Shown piece by piece: positions 42,952-53,485 of a DNA stretch of 64,000 bases. This DNA is from an uncultured Campylobacter sp. (GTDB lineage: Bacteria > Campylobacterota > Campylobacteria > Campylobacterales > Campylobacteraceae). Within the stretch, counting starts at the first letter, position 1. Every line of letters starts with the position of its first letter. The DNA is taken from positions 1 through 64,000 of the forward strand of contig CAKVDW010000005.1 in the NCBI GenBank assembly GCA_934728065.1. Direction: 5' to 3'. The translations under genes and the position numbers were made by a program. The notes under the pieces are model-generated. The model did not search any database and was not told the DNA's origin. It saw only the letters and a list, made by a program, of their open reading frames with translations.

Positions 42952-43940
42952 TTTTTCATCACCCACACAGCCATATCTACAAGACGAGATGAATAGCCCC
43001 ACTCATTGTCATACCAAGCGATGACTTTAACAAAATCATCACAAATCACTTGTGTTAAATCACTTGCCACAATCGCCCCATAAGAAGAGCCGATAAAATC
43101 GGAACTCACGCGCTCATCATCATCGACCATTAAAAAGCCTTTTAAATTTGAATTTGCTGCCTTTCTAAACGCTTCATTTAGCTCATCTTTGCTTGTTTTT
43201 TTGCTAAGTTGTGCTGTTAAATCCACACTTGATACATCAATCACAGGCACGCGCATACTCTGTCCGTGCAATTTGCCGTCAAGCTCTGGCATAACAAGTT
43301 TCATCGCCTTTGCCGCCCCTGTTGAGGTTGGGATTATATTTTGTGCGGCTGCTCTGCTTCGCCTTTTGTCGCGAGCCTTTGCATCGATAATGCTTTGTCC
43401 GTTTGTATAAGCGTGAATGGTTGTCATCAAGCCCTTTTGTATGCCAAAATTATCCTGCAACACGCGACAAACAGGACCCAAGCAGTTTGTCGTGCAGCTT
43501 GCATTTGAGATGATAGGCTCGCCATTATATAAATGCGCATTAACGCCCAGCACAAAAGTAGGCGTGTTATCCTTTGCGGGAGCTGACATAATGACTTTTT
43601 TAATGCCCTTGTCGATGAATTTTTGGCACTTTTCCATAGTCAAATGTGCGCCTGTGCATTCAAGCACCACATCAGCACCACATTTAGCAAAGTCTAAATC
43701 GCTGATTTCACGGCTTTTGAAAACCTTGATTTTCTTGCCATTAATAAGTAAATCATCATTTTCAACACTTACTTCTCCATTAAAAGCCTTATGAACAGTA
43801 TCGTATTTGAAAAGATAACGAGTAAGTTCAATGTCTGTTGTATCATTAATAGCTACAAGCTCGACATCATCGCGTTCTAGGATTATCCTTGCTACGCATC
43901 TACCTATGCGTCCAAAACCATTTATTGCAATTTTTGTCAT
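42948..43940 (-). CDS. gapA: glyceraldehyde-3-phosphate dehydrogenase
   Basis: 330 residues. The NAD-binding start is [14 protein letters not shown]; the catalytic cysteine is in [12 protein letters not shown] and the histidine in [10 protein letters not shown]. It is coupled to pgk by a four-base overlap and corresponds to Cj1403c. Divergent from nadD with a short intergenic region. Confidence 0.95.
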   Translation of the reverse strand: MTKIAINGFGRIGRCVARIILERDDVELVAINDTTDIELTRYLFKYDTVHKAFNGEVSVENDDLLINGKKIKVFKSREISDLDFAKCGADVVLECTGAHLTMEKCQKFIDKGIKKVIMSAPAKDNTPTFVLGVNAHLYNGEPIISNASCTTNCLGPVCRVLQDNFGIQKGLMTTIHAYTNGQSIIDAKARDKRRSRAAAQNIIPTSTGAAKAMKLVMPELDGKLHGQSMRVPVIDVSSVDLTAQLSKKTSKDELNEAFRKAANSNLKGFLMVDDDERVSSDFIGSSYGAIVASDLTQVICDDFVKVIAWYDNEWGYSSRLVDMAVWVMKK

Positions 43941-43999
43941 TATTAAATTTCCTTAAGTATAAAATGTTAGAATTTTACAAAAAAAAGGTTAAATTTTTG

Positions 44000-44548
44000 A
44001 TGAAAATCGCACTTTTTGGTGGAAGTTTTGACCCACCGCATTTAGGACACGCTAGCGTTGTAGAAAATGCCCTAAAAAGCCTAGATATAGATAAACTTAT
44101 CATTATGCCTACCTTTATAAACCCCTTTAAATCGGGCTTTTTCGCTGATGAAAAACGCCGTTTTGCTTGGGCGCAAAGGGTTTGGGGTGATTTAGAGCGG
44201 GTAGAACTTTGTGATTTTGAGATAAGGCAAAACCGCCCTGTGCCAAGCATTGAAAGTGTTTTATATCTTAAAGAACTCTATAAATCAAGCAAATTTTACC
44301 TCATCATCGGGGCTGACCACCTGCAAAGCCTTGAAAAATGGCACGAATTTGAAAAGTTATCAAATTTGGTTGAATTTGTTATTGCTAAACGAGATAATAT
44401 TACTGTGCCTGAAAAATTTAAAAGTTTAGATACAAAAGTTATGGTATCATCATCATTTATAAGGCAAAATTTAAGCCTTGATAAGGTATGTGATGTGATT
44501 AAAGAGGAAGTAAAATCCTACTATGAAAATTTAAGCAAGAAAAAATAA
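44000..44548 (+). CDS. nadD: nicotinate-nucleotide adenylyltransferase
   Basis: Adenylates nicotinate mononucleotide in NAD synthesis. 182 residues with the nucleotidyltransferase motif GGSFDPPHLGHASVV and the C-terminal VSSSFIRQNL. The ATG at 44000 begins directly at MKIALFGGSFDPPH; longer in-frame starts reach into the gapA promoter region. It corresponds to Cj1404 and is followed by rsfS. Confidence 0.92.
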   Translation: MKIALFGGSFDPPHLGHASVVENALKSLDIDKLIIMPTFINPFKSGFFADEKRRFAWAQRVWGDLERVELCDFEIRQNRPVPSIESVLYLKELYKSSKFYLIIGADHLQSLEKWHEFEKLSNLVEFVIAKRDNITVPEKFKSLDTKVMVSSSFIRQNLSLDKVCDVIKEEVKSYYENLSKKK

Positions 44549-44558
44549 AGGAAGAACA

Positions 44559-44876
44559 ATGCAAAAAAGAATCCAAGCCATAACAGAACTTTTAGACAGC
44601 AAAAAGGCTGAATTTATCGAAATTTTTGATATGAGTGAGGGGGATTATTTTGTGCCTTTTGTGGTTATTGCTACAACCTTAGGCGAAAAACACGCTTTGA
44701 GCTTGATTGATGAGCTAAAAACCACCTTAAAGCCTTTGGGAGAAGAGTTTTTAAACCTGCAAAGTTCAGAAGAATGGACTGTGATTGATTTGGGCGATAT
44801 TTTAATTCATCTTTTAAGCGAAGAATATAGAGCTAAATACAAAATAGAAGAATTACTCCAAGAACTTAAAAATTGA
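44559..44876 (+). CDS. rsfS: ribosome silencing factor RsfS/Iojap
   Basis: A 105-residue protein that binds ribosomal protein uL14 and keeps subunits apart in poor conditions. It has the family pattern SSEEWTVIDLGDILIHLLSEEYRAKY. The nadD-rsfS order is common in bacteria. Its end overlaps the convergent lnt gene by 11 bases. It corresponds to Cj1405. Confidence 0.92.
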   Translation: MQKRIQAITELLDSKKAEFIEIFDMSEGDYFVPFVVIATTLGEKHALSLIDELKTTLKPLGEEFLNLQSSEEWTVIDLGDILIHLLSEEYRAKYKIEELLQELKN

Positions 44877-46320
44877 GTTCTTTTGTTTGATTGTCCTCAT
44901 TAATGTGAGTAAGATTTTCATCATTTTGCTCATTTTTTGAATTTATGCTTTGATTTTCATCTATATTTACAGCACTTTGAACGGCTTTGGTGTCTTTTTT
45001 GTTGTCAAAAAAGCTGATAAGTTGCAAAAAGAGGGATTTTTTAGGCAAAATCACCGCTGTTTGACGAGCATTTGTGGAATGATAAACTGAAACGCCGTAT
45101 TTGCTGGCGTAAAAGCTGATTAAAAGCTTTTGTAAAGCTGGCTCGACAAAGTTATCAAACCACGCATTGTTTGAAATGGCGATGATGATTTTGCTTTTTT
45201 TGTAAAGTTCTTCTTTGGTTGCTTCAAAGCAAATGGCGTTGGTGATGAGCTGTGAGCGTATTTTGTATTGATTAAACCTTTCTCCTCTTGAAAACTCGCC
45301 CATATTTGCCAATAAATTTTCTCGCACAAAATCACTGATGAAAGGAATTTTTGGCATTTCCTCTCCAAAGGCAACAAGATGATATTTGCTTAAAATCTTT
45401 ACTTCCCCATTTTGAAAAATGAAAGCAGAATTATAAAATTTTCCATTTTCTTCATAAGGAGCGCCGATGACAATGTCAATTTCGTTTGAAAATTCTTTCA
45501 AAAGCTCATAGTATATCCCACCAAAACCTTGCTTTAAATCAAAAGCAAAAGAACTTTCAGGAAAAATGACAAGTTCTTTTTTTTCCTCAATCGCCTTTAA
45601 AATTTCATCAACTATTTTATCGGCATTTTTAGCCATAACTTCGGGCAAAAATTTTTCATCTTCGGCTATATTTGTATTGATAAGCTTAAATTCACTTTGC
45701 AAGGTTTCAAATTTTTTATCTTCATACTGCACGCCTGTAAAGAAAAGCGCAAGGATAATAACAAATTTATAATAACTTGAAATATACCTTTCATACCAAA
45801 AATACGCGATTAAAAACACACACACTATCCCACGCCAGCTTGCATCAAAAAGACCAGGCACAACCAAAACGCCCCAATTAAGCCAATCAAAATCCAAAAA
45901 ATGAATAAAAGGTAAGCAAAATAAAGCACCAAGTCTTAAAAAACTAAAATGAAAGACATAACAAAGGCGAAAAAGCACAGCGTAAAACAGTCCAATGCCC
46001 AAAATTTCAAATGGTATGATATAATGAAGCCCATAATACACAGAAGAAAGGCTTATCCAATAAAACCAAAACAAGGACACAAAAAAGCCTGTTAAAAACC
46101 AGCCACGCCCATCCATTCGCAAAAGCAGCACAAAGCCGTAAATAGCGATAAATGGCGAAAGTAAATCAAGCCAAAAATTTTCAAAATGAGAAAAATAAAT
46201 AGAATTTGAAATAAAAAAAGCTGAACAAAAAGCTTTTATTATTTTTAAAATGTTAGAATTTGGATTTAATTTTCTCAAAAAAGGAATTTCAGATGCAAGA
46301 AAGCTCGCTTTTAACTTCAT
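44866..46320 (-). CDS. lnt: apolipoprotein N-acyltransferase
   Basis: Adds the third acyl chain to lipoproteins in the inner membrane. 484 residues with several N-terminal membrane helices and a nitrilase-type periplasmic domain, where the glutamate is in VIFPESSFAFD, the lysine in KYHLVAFGEEMP and the cysteine in TNAICFEATKEE. The C-terminus carries an extra Asn/Glu-rich tail of about 45 residues. The ATG at 46320 has an AAGGG site but makes the 5' end overlap the divergent yajC by 28 bases; a TTG at 46278 would avoid this. It corresponds to Cj1095. Confidence 0.88.
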   Translation of the reverse strand: MKLKASFLASEIPFLRKLNPNSNILKIIKAFCSAFFISNSIYFSHFENFWLDLLSPFIAIYGFVLLLRMDGRGWFLTGFFVSLFWFYWISLSSVYYGLHYIIPFEILGIGLFYAVLFRLCYVFHFSFLRLGALFCLPFIHFLDFDWLNWGVLVVPGLFDASWRGIVCVFLIAYFWYERYISSYYKFVIILALFFTGVQYEDKKFETLQSEFKLINTNIAEDEKFLPEVMAKNADKIVDEILKAIEEKKELVIFPESSFAFDLKQGFGGIYYELLKEFSNEIDIVIGAPYEENGKFYNSAFIFQNGEVKILSKYHLVAFGEEMPKIPFISDFVRENLLANMGEFSRGERFNQYKIRSQLITNAICFEATKEELYKKSKIIIAISNNAWFDNFVEPALQKLLISFYASKYGVSVYHSTNARQTAVILPKKSLFLQLISFFDNKKDTKAVQSAVNIDENQSINSKNEQNDENLTHINEDNQTKELNF

Positions 46321-46565
46321 TGTTACCCTTAGTCGTTTTGATTGCTATTTTTTATTTTCTAGTCATACGACCTCAACAAAAACAAGCAAAAGCCCATCAA
46401 AAGATGATTGATGAACTACAAAAGGGTGATAAAATTATCACCACAGGCGGTTTAATTTGCGAGGTTGTAAAACCAGAACTTGATTTTATCAAAGTTAAGA
46501 TTAACGATGAGGGTATTTTGGCAAAAATTTCAAAAAAATTTATTGCAGAGAAGATAGATGAGTAG
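46293..46565 (+). CDS. yajC: Sec translocase accessory protein YajC
   Basis: A 90-residue, single-helix inner-membrane protein that associates with SecDF. The helix is SLLPLVVLIAIFYFLVI, followed by RPQQKQAKAHQKM and GDKIITTGGLI, both family hallmarks. I chose the ATG at 46293 after AAAAAAGGA. It overlaps secD by eight bases and corresponds to Cj1094c. Confidence 0.95.
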   Translation: MQESSLLTSLLPLVVLIAIFYFLVIRPQQKQAKAHQKMIDELQKGDKIITTGGLICEVVKPELDFIKVKINDEGILAKISKKFIAEKIDE

Positions 46566-48186
46566 TGGCAAAATCACTTACAAACTCGTTATTTTCATTG
46601 TAGTTTTGATTTTTTCTGTCCTTTTTTCTTTGCCCTCTTTTTTGCAAAGCGAGTTTGGCAAAAAGATAAATTTAGGACTTGACTTGCAAGGTGGGCTTTA
46701 TATGCTGCTTGGCATTGATAGCGAAGAGGCGGTAAAATCAAAGCTTAAAACCATAGCATCAACGCTAAATTATGAGATAGACAAGCAAAACATTATCATT
46801 GATGAATTAAGAATCAACGATGAAATCATCGAATTTAATATCTTAGATGAAAATGATATAAAAAAAGTAGAAGCTATCTTAAAAAATATCAACGGTTTAG
46901 CCATTAACTTCACAAATGCGCATTATACCATATCTTTAAGTGAGGCTGAAATAGAATCAACTATGGACTATGCACTCTTACAGGCTGTTGAAACCATACG
47001 AAACCGCCTAGATGAGTTTGGTCTGGCTGAACCAACTGTGATTAAACAAGGAAAAGATAAGATTTTAGTTGAATTAGCGGGCATTAAAACCCGAGAAGAT
47101 GAACTTCGTGCCAAAGAACGCATTATGAAAGCTGCTCATTTACAGCTTATGGAGGTTGATAGCCAAAGAATGGAAGTTGCGCATTTGCTTAGCCAAAGCG
47201 AGGCAGCAGCTTATGGAGACATTATTTTAAGCGATGCAAAGAATGAAAATATAAAATACGCCCTTAAAAGCATACCTGTGCTTGATGGCTCTATGCTTAC
47301 CGATGCAAGGGTAGCATTTTCGCAAAATTCAAACTCGCCTGTGATAAATTTTACTTTAAATTCGCAAGGCGCGGCGATTTTTGCGGATTATACTGAAAAG
47401 TCTGTTGGCAAACGCCTAGCCATAGTGCTTGATAACAAAGTGTATTCAGCCCCAAATATCAACGAACGCATAGGAGGAGGCAGTGGGCAAATCAGTGGGA
47501 ATTTCACCACAGAAGAAGCGCGTGATGTCGCTGTGGCTTTAAGAAGTGGTGCTTTGCTTGCGCCTGTGAAGCTTTTAGAGCAAAGAAGCATAGGACCATC
47601 ACTTGGCGCACAAAGCATTCAAATGTCGATGATTGCGCTTATAGGTGCTAGCATAGCCATAGTGGTGTTTATGGTGCTTTATTACGGTATAGCGGGGCTT
47701 TTTGCAAATATTGCTATGATAGTCAATATACTTGGCATAGTGGCGATGATGTCGATGTTTGGTGCTGTTTTAACCCTGCCCGGTATGGCTGGACTTGTGC
47801 TTACAGTTGGTATGGCGGTTGATGCAAATGTCATCATCAACGAGCGCATTAGAGAGCTTTTGCGCACTGGAATGAGTTTAAAGCAAAGCGTGGAAAATGG
47901 TTACAAAAACGCGATGAGCGCGATAATAGACTCAAATTTAACAAGCCTTATCACTTCTGTGGCACTTTATGCTTATGGCACAGGTGCTGTAAAGGGCTTT
48001 GCTGTTACTTTGGGTATAGGTATAGTCATTTCAATGATAACGGCGATTTTAGGCACGCACGGAATGTTTGACTTTTTTATGACGCGCATTGAAAAAAGTG
48101 GCAAAACAACGCTTTTCTTTGGCTACAAACGCCCAGAAAATTTAGCCACAAAGCAAAATTTGACTAAAAATTCAACAAAGGTTTAA
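46558..48186 (+). CDS. secD: protein translocase subunit SecD
   Basis: Proton-driven partner of SecYEG. 542 residues: first transmembrane helix, then GLDLQGGLYMLLGID (D1), a large periplasmic domain, the AVALRSGALLAPVK stretch, and five C-terminal helices with GMAVDANVIINERIRE (D5/D6). Overlaps yajC and is followed three bases later by secF. It corresponds to Cj1093c. Confidence 0.95.
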   Translation: MSSGKITYKLVIFIVVLIFSVLFSLPSFLQSEFGKKINLGLDLQGGLYMLLGIDSEEAVKSKLKTIASTLNYEIDKQNIIIDELRINDEIIEFNILDENDIKKVEAILKNINGLAINFTNAHYTISLSEAEIESTMDYALLQAVETIRNRLDEFGLAEPTVIKQGKDKILVELAGIKTREDELRAKERIMKAAHLQLMEVDSQRMEVAHLLSQSEAAAYGDIILSDAKNENIKYALKSIPVLDGSMLTDARVAFSQNSNSPVINFTLNSQGAAIFADYTEKSVGKRLAIVLDNKVYSAPNINERIGGGSGQISGNFTTEEARDVAVALRSGALLAPVKLLEQRSIGPSLGAQSIQMSMIALIGASIAIVVFMVLYYGIAGLFANIAMIVNILGIVAMMSMFGAVLTLPGMAGLVLTVGMAVDANVIINERIRELLRTGMSLKQSVENGYKNAMSAIIDSNLTSLITSVALYAYGTGAVKGFAVTLGIGIVISMITAILGTHGMFDFFMTRIEKSGKTTLFFGYKRPENLATKQNLTKNSTKV

Positions 48187-48188
48187 AA

Positions 48189-49160
48189 ATGCAGTTTTTT
48201 AGCGAAAAGAAAATTTATGATTTTATGAAAATGCGTTATGGCTCGCTAGTGTTTTGTGCTGTTTTGGTGCTTGGGACGATTTTTTTGTTTTTTGAAAGAG
48301 GGCTTGCCTTTGGGATTGATTTTAGCGGAGGCACGCTCGTTCAGGTGCGTTATGAGGGCAAAGCGCCTATTCCGCAAATCCGCGAAATTTTAGGCAAAAC
48401 GGGCGAGTTTCAAAACCTTTCTGTAACGGAATTTGGCGGGGACAATGAAATCACCATTCGTTTTTTGGGAAGTTCAAGCAGCCTTTCAGCCGACATAGGA
48501 CAGCATATCAGTGAGCTTTTGCAAGGCACGGGTAGCTTTGAAATCCGCCGTGCTGATGTGGTAGGACCAAAGGTAGGCGATGAGCTAAGGCAAAAGGGCA
48601 TAATGGCGATAGTAGTGAGCTTAATCGCTATTTTGCTTTATATCGCCGTGCGTTTTGAGTGGCGTTTTGCCCTAGCTGCCATTATCACAGAAATCCACGA
48701 TGTTTTCATCACGCTTGGAGCGATAATGCTCTTTCGCATTGATGTGAATTTAGACACGCTGGCGGCGGTTTTAACCGTGCTTGGCTACTCGCTTAATGAC
48801 AAAATCATCATTTTTGATAGGATAAGAGAGGGCATAAAAACAAGCAAGCAAAACAATCTTGCCCTAATCATCAACGAAAGCGTGTCCGCAACTTTGTCGC
48901 GCACTGTTATCACTTCTGGCACGAGCGGGGCGACTGTTTTGATTTTGTATCTTTTTGGCGGCTCAATGATAGAGGGCTTTTCGCTCACCTTAATGGTAGG
49001 CATTGTTGTCGGCACTTTAAGCTCGATTTTCGTGGCAAGTCCTATTTTGCTGTGGTTTAAATTCAGCGTTTTAAATTACAGGCAAAAAGAGTTAGAAAAG
49101 GCTAAAAAGGCACAAGAAAAGGCTAAAATGCGCCAAATGTATGAAAAAGGAAGTGTGTAA
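48189..49160 (+). CDS. secF: protein translocase subunit SecF
   Basis: 323 residues with [17 protein letters not shown] near the first helix, a short periplasmic domain and the RND-type segment [16 protein letters not shown]. Works with SecD. The ATG of leuS shares the last base of its stop codon. It corresponds to Cj1092c. Confidence 0.95.
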   Translation: MQFFSEKKIYDFMKMRYGSLVFCAVLVLGTIFLFFERGLAFGIDFSGGTLVQVRYEGKAPIPQIREILGKTGEFQNLSVTEFGGDNEITIRFLGSSSSLSADIGQHISELLQGTGSFEIRRADVVGPKVGDELRQKGIMAIVVSLIAILLYIAVRFEWRFALAAIITEIHDVFITLGAIMLFRIDVNLDTLAAVLTVLGYSLNDKIIIFDRIREGIKTSKQNNLALIINESVSATLSRTVITSGTSGATVLILYLFGGSMIEGFSLTLMVGIVVGTLSSIFVASPILLWFKFSVLNYRQKELEKAKKAQEKAKMRQMYEKGSV

Positions 49161-51601
49161 TGGCTTATAACGCCAAAGATATAGAAAAAAAATGGCAAGA
49201 CATTTGGGATAAAGAGCAAAGTTTTGAGCCAAAAGATGATTTTTCCTTGCCGAAAAAATACATTTTATCAATGTTTCCTTACCCTAGCGGGCGCATACAT
49301 ATGGGGCATGTGCGAAACTACACCATAGGGGACGCCCTTGCAAGGTATTACCGCAATGCTGGCTTTAATGTCTTGCACCCCATAGGCTTTGACAGCTTTG
49401 GAATGCCCGCTGAAAACGCCGCCATAAAGCACAAAATTCACCCTAAAACTTGGACTTATGAAAACATAGCCTATATGAAAAAAGAGCTTTTTTCGCTGGG
49501 CTTTTCTTTTTCGCGCAAAAGAATGCTTGCAACTTCTGATGCGATTTATACGAAATTTGAGCAAGAGTTTTTCATCAAAATGTTTGAAAAGGGGCTTATT
49601 TATACAAAAGATGCAAATGTAAATTGGTGCGAGGTTGATAAAACCGTGCTTGCAAACGAACAAGTTGTTGATGGCAAATGCTGGCGTTGCGGACACGAGG
49701 TAGTGCAAAAAAAGATGAGCGGGTATTATGTGAAAATCACCGCTTATGCTGAGGAGCTTTTAAAGGATTTGCAACTTTTGCAAGGCAAGTGGTCGCCGCA
49801 AGTTTTAACTATGCAAGAAAATTGGATAGGCAAGAGTTATGGGCTTGAATTTGCCTTTGTTTTAGATGATGAGAGTGCGCAAAAGGCTGGACAAAAGAGT
49901 TTTAAGGTTTTTACCACAAGGGCTGATACCATTTATGGCGTGAGCTACATAGCTCTTGCGCCCGAGCATAGCATTGTTTGCGAGCTTTTAAAAAAGGGGC
50001 ATTTAGACAAAAAAACAGCGCAAAAAATCAGCGCGATGCAAAATCAAAGCCAAAGACAAAGGCAGATTGCCGACAAAGAGGGGTATTTTTTAGGCATTTA
50101 CGCCACTCACCCCTTGACAAAGGCGAAAATTCCTGTGTGGGTAGCGAATTTTGTTTTGAGTGATTATGGCTCTGGTGCTGTTATGGCTGTGCCTGCGCAC
50201 GATGAAAGGGATTATGAGTTTGCCACTCAATACAAACTCCCCATAATCAAAGTCATCGCCCACGAAGATAGCCTTGAAAACAAGGCTTGGGAGCAAAAGG
50301 CTGGCGTGCTTATAAATAGCGATGAATTCAGCGGAACAGAGTGCAACCAAGCGCGTGAAAAAATCATAGAATTCTTTGAAAAAAACTCACTCGGACAAAG
50401 GGTTACAAACTACAAAATAAGAGATTGGGGCGTTTCAAGGCAAAGGTATTGGGGCGCGCCTATTCCTATGGTGCGTTGCGAAAAGTGCGGCATAGTGCCA
50501 CAAAATTTAGCAAATTTACCCATAACCCTGCCCGATGACATAGAAATCACAGGCGAGGGCAACCCCTTGCAAATGCACCCTAGCTGGAAAAACTGCCTTT
50601 GTCCTAAATGTGGCAAAAGCGCGCAAAAAGAGTGCGACACGCTTGATACCTTTTTTGAAAGTTCGTGGTATTATGCTCGTTTTGCAAGCGATGAAAAATC
50701 GTGGCAAAGCGTGGCTTTGGATAAAAAAAGTATGCAGTATTGGCTCAATGTCGATCAGTATATAGGCGGCATAGAACACGCTATCTTGCACTTACTTTAC
50801 GCGCGCTTTTTTCAAAAGGCTTTGCGGGATTTGGGTTATTTGAGTGGGGCTGAGCCTTTTGAGCGGCTTTTAACGCAAGGAATGGTGCTAAAAGACGGCG
50901 CAAAGATGAGCAAAAGCAAGGGCAATGTCATCGACCCTGATGACATTATCGCAAAATACGGCGCTGATACAGCAAGGCTTTTCATACTCTTTGCCGCCCC
51001 ACCAGCAAAAGAGCTAGAATGGAATGACAATGCTGTTGAGGGCGCTTATCGCTTTTTGTGTCGGCTTTGGGATAGGGCTTTGCAAATAAAACCTTATGAT
51101 GAAATGCCACAAATTCAGCAAGCTAGCCTAAACAAAGATGAAAAATTCGCCCGCCTTAAAGTCTATGAGGCACTGAAAAAAGCAGGCGAAGTATATGAGA
51201 GCAGCTTTGCTTTTAACACTCTCATCGCAGCTTGTATGGAGGCTTTAAATGCCTTAAATTCAGTCAAAAACGATGAAATTTTGGCTGAGGGCTTTTATAT
51301 CATCTTAAATGTGCTTGAACCCATAGTGCCGCACATTTGCTGTGAGTTAAGCCAGCAGCTTTTTAAACGCAAGAATTTAGGCAAGATTAAACTAGCTAGT
51401 GAAGCCTTTGTTAAAGATAGTCTAAAACTTGGCGTCAGCATAAATGGCAAAAACCGCGCAGAAATCGAAGTAGCAAGCAATGCCAGCAAAGATGAAATTT
51501 TAGCCCTTGCCAAACAAAGCACGCAAAAATGGCTTGAAAATAAAACAATCATCAAAGAAATTTATGTAGAAAAAAAGCTTGTGAATTTGGTGATAAAATG
51601 A
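49160..51601 (+). CDS. leuS: leucyl-tRNA synthetase
   Basis: 813 residues, class I. The HIGH-type motif is [10 protein letters not shown], the editing domain follows with TRADTIYGV, a zinc-type segment has CEKCG and CPKCG, and KMSKS is in [13 protein letters not shown]. It starts at the last base of the secF stop and overlaps lptE by four bases. It corresponds to Cj1091c. Confidence 0.96.
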   Translation: MAYNAKDIEKKWQDIWDKEQSFEPKDDFSLPKKYILSMFPYPSGRIHMGHVRNYTIGDALARYYRNAGFNVLHPIGFDSFGMPAENAAIKHKIHPKTWTYENIAYMKKELFSLGFSFSRKRMLATSDAIYTKFEQEFFIKMFEKGLIYTKDANVNWCEVDKTVLANEQVVDGKCWRCGHEVVQKKMSGYYVKITAYAEELLKDLQLLQGKWSPQVLTMQENWIGKSYGLEFAFVLDDESAQKAGQKSFKVFTTRADTIYGVSYIALAPEHSIVCELLKKGHLDKKTAQKISAMQNQSQRQRQIADKEGYFLGIYATHPLTKAKIPVWVANFVLSDYGSGAVMAVPAHDERDYEFATQYKLPIIKVIAHEDSLENKAWEQKAGVLINSDEFSGTECNQAREKIIEFFEKNSLGQRVTNYKIRDWGVSRQRYWGAPIPMVRCEKCGIVPQNLANLPITLPDDIEITGEGNPLQMHPSWKNCLCPKCGKSAQKECDTLDTFFESSWYYARFASDEKSWQSVALDKKSMQYWLNVDQYIGGIEHAILHLLYARFFQKALRDLGYLSGAEPFERLLTQGMVLKDGAKMSKSKGNVIDPDDIIAKYGADTARLFILFAAPPAKELEWNDNAVEGAYRFLCRLWDRALQIKPYDEMPQIQQASLNKDEKFARLKVYEALKKAGEVYESSFAFNTLIAACMEALNALNSVKNDEILAEGFYIILNVLEPIVPHICCELSQQLFKRKNLGKIKLASEAFVKDSLKLGVSINGKNRAEIEVASNASKDEILALAKQSTQKWLENKTIIKEIYVEKKLVNLVIK

Positions 51602-52107
51602 AAAAAATTCTTGCTACAACACTTGCCCTTGCCCTTTGTGCCTGTGGGTATTTGCCCGCAAGCAAGGTAGCGAACAATATTTTTAGCGACAATGTTTATT
51701 TGTATGTAAGCATTTCTCAACAAGATGCTAAAAATAGCATTTACATAGTCGATACTGTGCGAGAACTTATCATCAACAAGCTTGGAAAAAGCCCAGCACT
51801 CAAAGAAGAAGCTGATGATAGTTTGCTTGTGAGTATGGAAAGTTTGAATTTCACACCCATTATATACGATGAAAATGGCTATGTCATCGCTTATAAAACA
51901 AGAATAGTCTTGGCATTTGATGCCACATTTAAAGATGGGCGTAAAGAAAGAATACAAACAAGCGGAGATTACGACTTTGCTATTTCGCCAAACTCAGTCA
52001 TCAGCGACACAGCAAGGTTTGAGGCGATACGGTTTGCTTCAAGCGAAGCTTTTGATGAATTTATTTCCATTATAGCGATTAAAGGACATAAAAATGGCAA
52101 ATATTAA
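51598..52107 (+). CDS. lptE: LPS assembly lipoprotein LptE-like
   Basis: A 169-residue lipoprotein with the lipobox LCAC (lipid on about Cys19) and the [13 protein letters not shown] start that is typical of campylobacter LptE. LptE plugs LptD in the outer membrane for lipooligosaccharide export. The family assignment rests on the lipobox, size and position behind leuS, as in C. jejuni Cj1090c and in E. coli. Confidence 0.8.
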   Translation: MKKILATTLALALCACGYLPASKVANNIFSDNVYLYVSISQQDAKNSIYIVDTVRELIINKLGKSPALKEEADDSLLVSMESLNFTPIIYDENGYVIAYKTRIVLAFDATFKDGRKERIQTSGDYDFAISPNSVISDTARFEAIRFASSEAFDEFISIIAIKGHKNGKY

Positions 52108-53485
52108 TGAACTTGCTAAACAAACCCTACTTTTACTCAAAGAAAGAGGCTTGAAAGCAACGCCAGAAAATTACACTGAGATTTTTGAGGAGCTGAGCTT
52201 AAAAAGAGGAATGAGCGGCGGCACAAAAGAAAAAATCAACAAATTCAAAGCCCTTTTAATCCCAAGTTACCAAGAAGACAAACAGTTGCAAAATGTTAAA
52301 AATGTAGATGAGTTTTTAAGCTATCTCATCTCAAAACTCAACAGACAAAGCAAAGATAGGGGTTTAGAGTTCTTAAAACTTCTTATATCAATAAGCAAAA
52401 GTTTGCTTGCAAGCAAAGATAAAAAAGTAAGAGAAATGGCGAATTTAAATTTGTCAAAACTTTCTCAAAGTATGGATAATGAAAATATATTTTTGTTGGA
52501 AAAAAAATGGCAAGAATGGGAGCAAGAATACAGACAAAACACCGAGCTTGAGAGCAAGCTTAATGAATATGGCATAAAAAATGAAGACTATGCAGCCACC
52601 ATAAATAAACTTTTAGAGCAGCTTAATGCTCGTTCTTATAGGAGATTTGCAGCCTTGCTTTGCCTTTGCTTGCACCCGTCTTTAACGCAAAGTGAAGCCA
52701 TTAAGGACTTTGAATTAAGACTGAGAAACAAGCCTTACACCCTTGCACCAAATGAAGGCACAAGCGATAATTTCTTAAACGAGCTTAGCCAAATGGTGAG
52801 CAAAAGAATCAACGCCGATATGATGTTTGTTCAAAAAAATCTTAGTTTTTTTGAACAAAATTTGCAAAAACTCAGCCAAATGCTTGATGCGCTTAATAAT
52901 ACAAATGAAAGCAATGTTGGCTTTGTGAATAATCTTAAAAAAGAAAAAGATGGCAAAGTGAGCTTAAGTTTTGACGAACTTAAAGAAAAATTTGATGCCT
53001 TAAGTCAAAAAATAGAAAAAATGGACAAACAGGTTCATTCGATGAATGATGATAAAGAGCGAGAGGAATGGAGTTTGCAAACCCACATTGCCAAACTTGA
53101 TGAAAATTTTTTGCAAAACAAAAGCAATTACACGCTTTGCGTTTTTAGCGTGAGTAATTACCGTTTTATCATCGAAAGATACGGTTTAGAAAATTTAAAA
53201 GAAATTTTAATGCACTTTAAGCGAATTCTTAAGGATAATTGCTCAAGGTTAGATGAGTTGTGGATACTTGATGAAAAGTCCTATCTGCTCGTTATTTACG
53301 AAAAAGATTACAATCAAATCATAGAATTTATGCAAAGAAACATTAGCGAAATAGAAAGCTTTAAATTTATCTACAAACAAGAAGTAGTTTTACCCAAAAT
53401 AGTCAGCTTTTTTATGGACAAACAAAGCTATCCTCATCTTAATCTTTTAGAAGAGCTTTCAAAAAAAATAAACGATGAATTTTAA
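52094..53485 (+). CDS. helical protein with a degenerate GGDEF-like C-terminus
   Basis: A 463-residue cytoplasmic protein without signal or membrane segments. Residues 1-310 are helical with coiled-coil stretches (for example around 255-335). From about 340 the sequence has the secondary pattern of a GGDEF domain (LCVFSVSNYRFIIERYGLENLKEIL, then LKDNCSRLDELWILDEKSYLLVIY), but the GGDEF loop itself is replaced by LDEKS, so it should not make cyclic di-GMP. It corresponds to Cj1089c by position and overlaps lptE by 14 bases and folC by 11. Confidence 0.75.
   Translation: MANINELAKQTLLLLKERGLKATPENYTEIFEELSLKRGMSGGTKEKINKFKALLIPSYQEDKQLQNVKNVDEFLSYLISKLNRQSKDRGLEFLKLLISISKSLLASKDKKVREMANLNLSKLSQSMDNENIFLLEKKWQEWEQEYRQNTELESKLNEYGIKNEDYAATINKLLEQLNARSYRRFAALLCLCLHPSLTQSEAIKDFELRLRNKPYTLAPNEGTSDNFLNELSQMVSKRINADMMFVQKNLSFFEQNLQKLSQMLDALNNTNESNVGFVNNLKKEKDGKVSLSFDELKEKFDALSQKIEKMDKQVHSMNDDKEREEWSLQTHIAKLDENFLQNKSNYTLCVFSVSNYRFIIERYGLENLKEILMHFKRILKDNCSRLDELWILDEKSYLLVIYEKDYNQIIEFMQRNISEIESFKFIYKQEVVLPKIVSFFMDKQSYPHLNLLEELSKKINDEF

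Noticed and set aside
49268..49708. 146-codon open frame on the minus strand
   Set aside because: It lies antisense to the HIGH-motif region of leuS; the translation is typical of a shadow frame.
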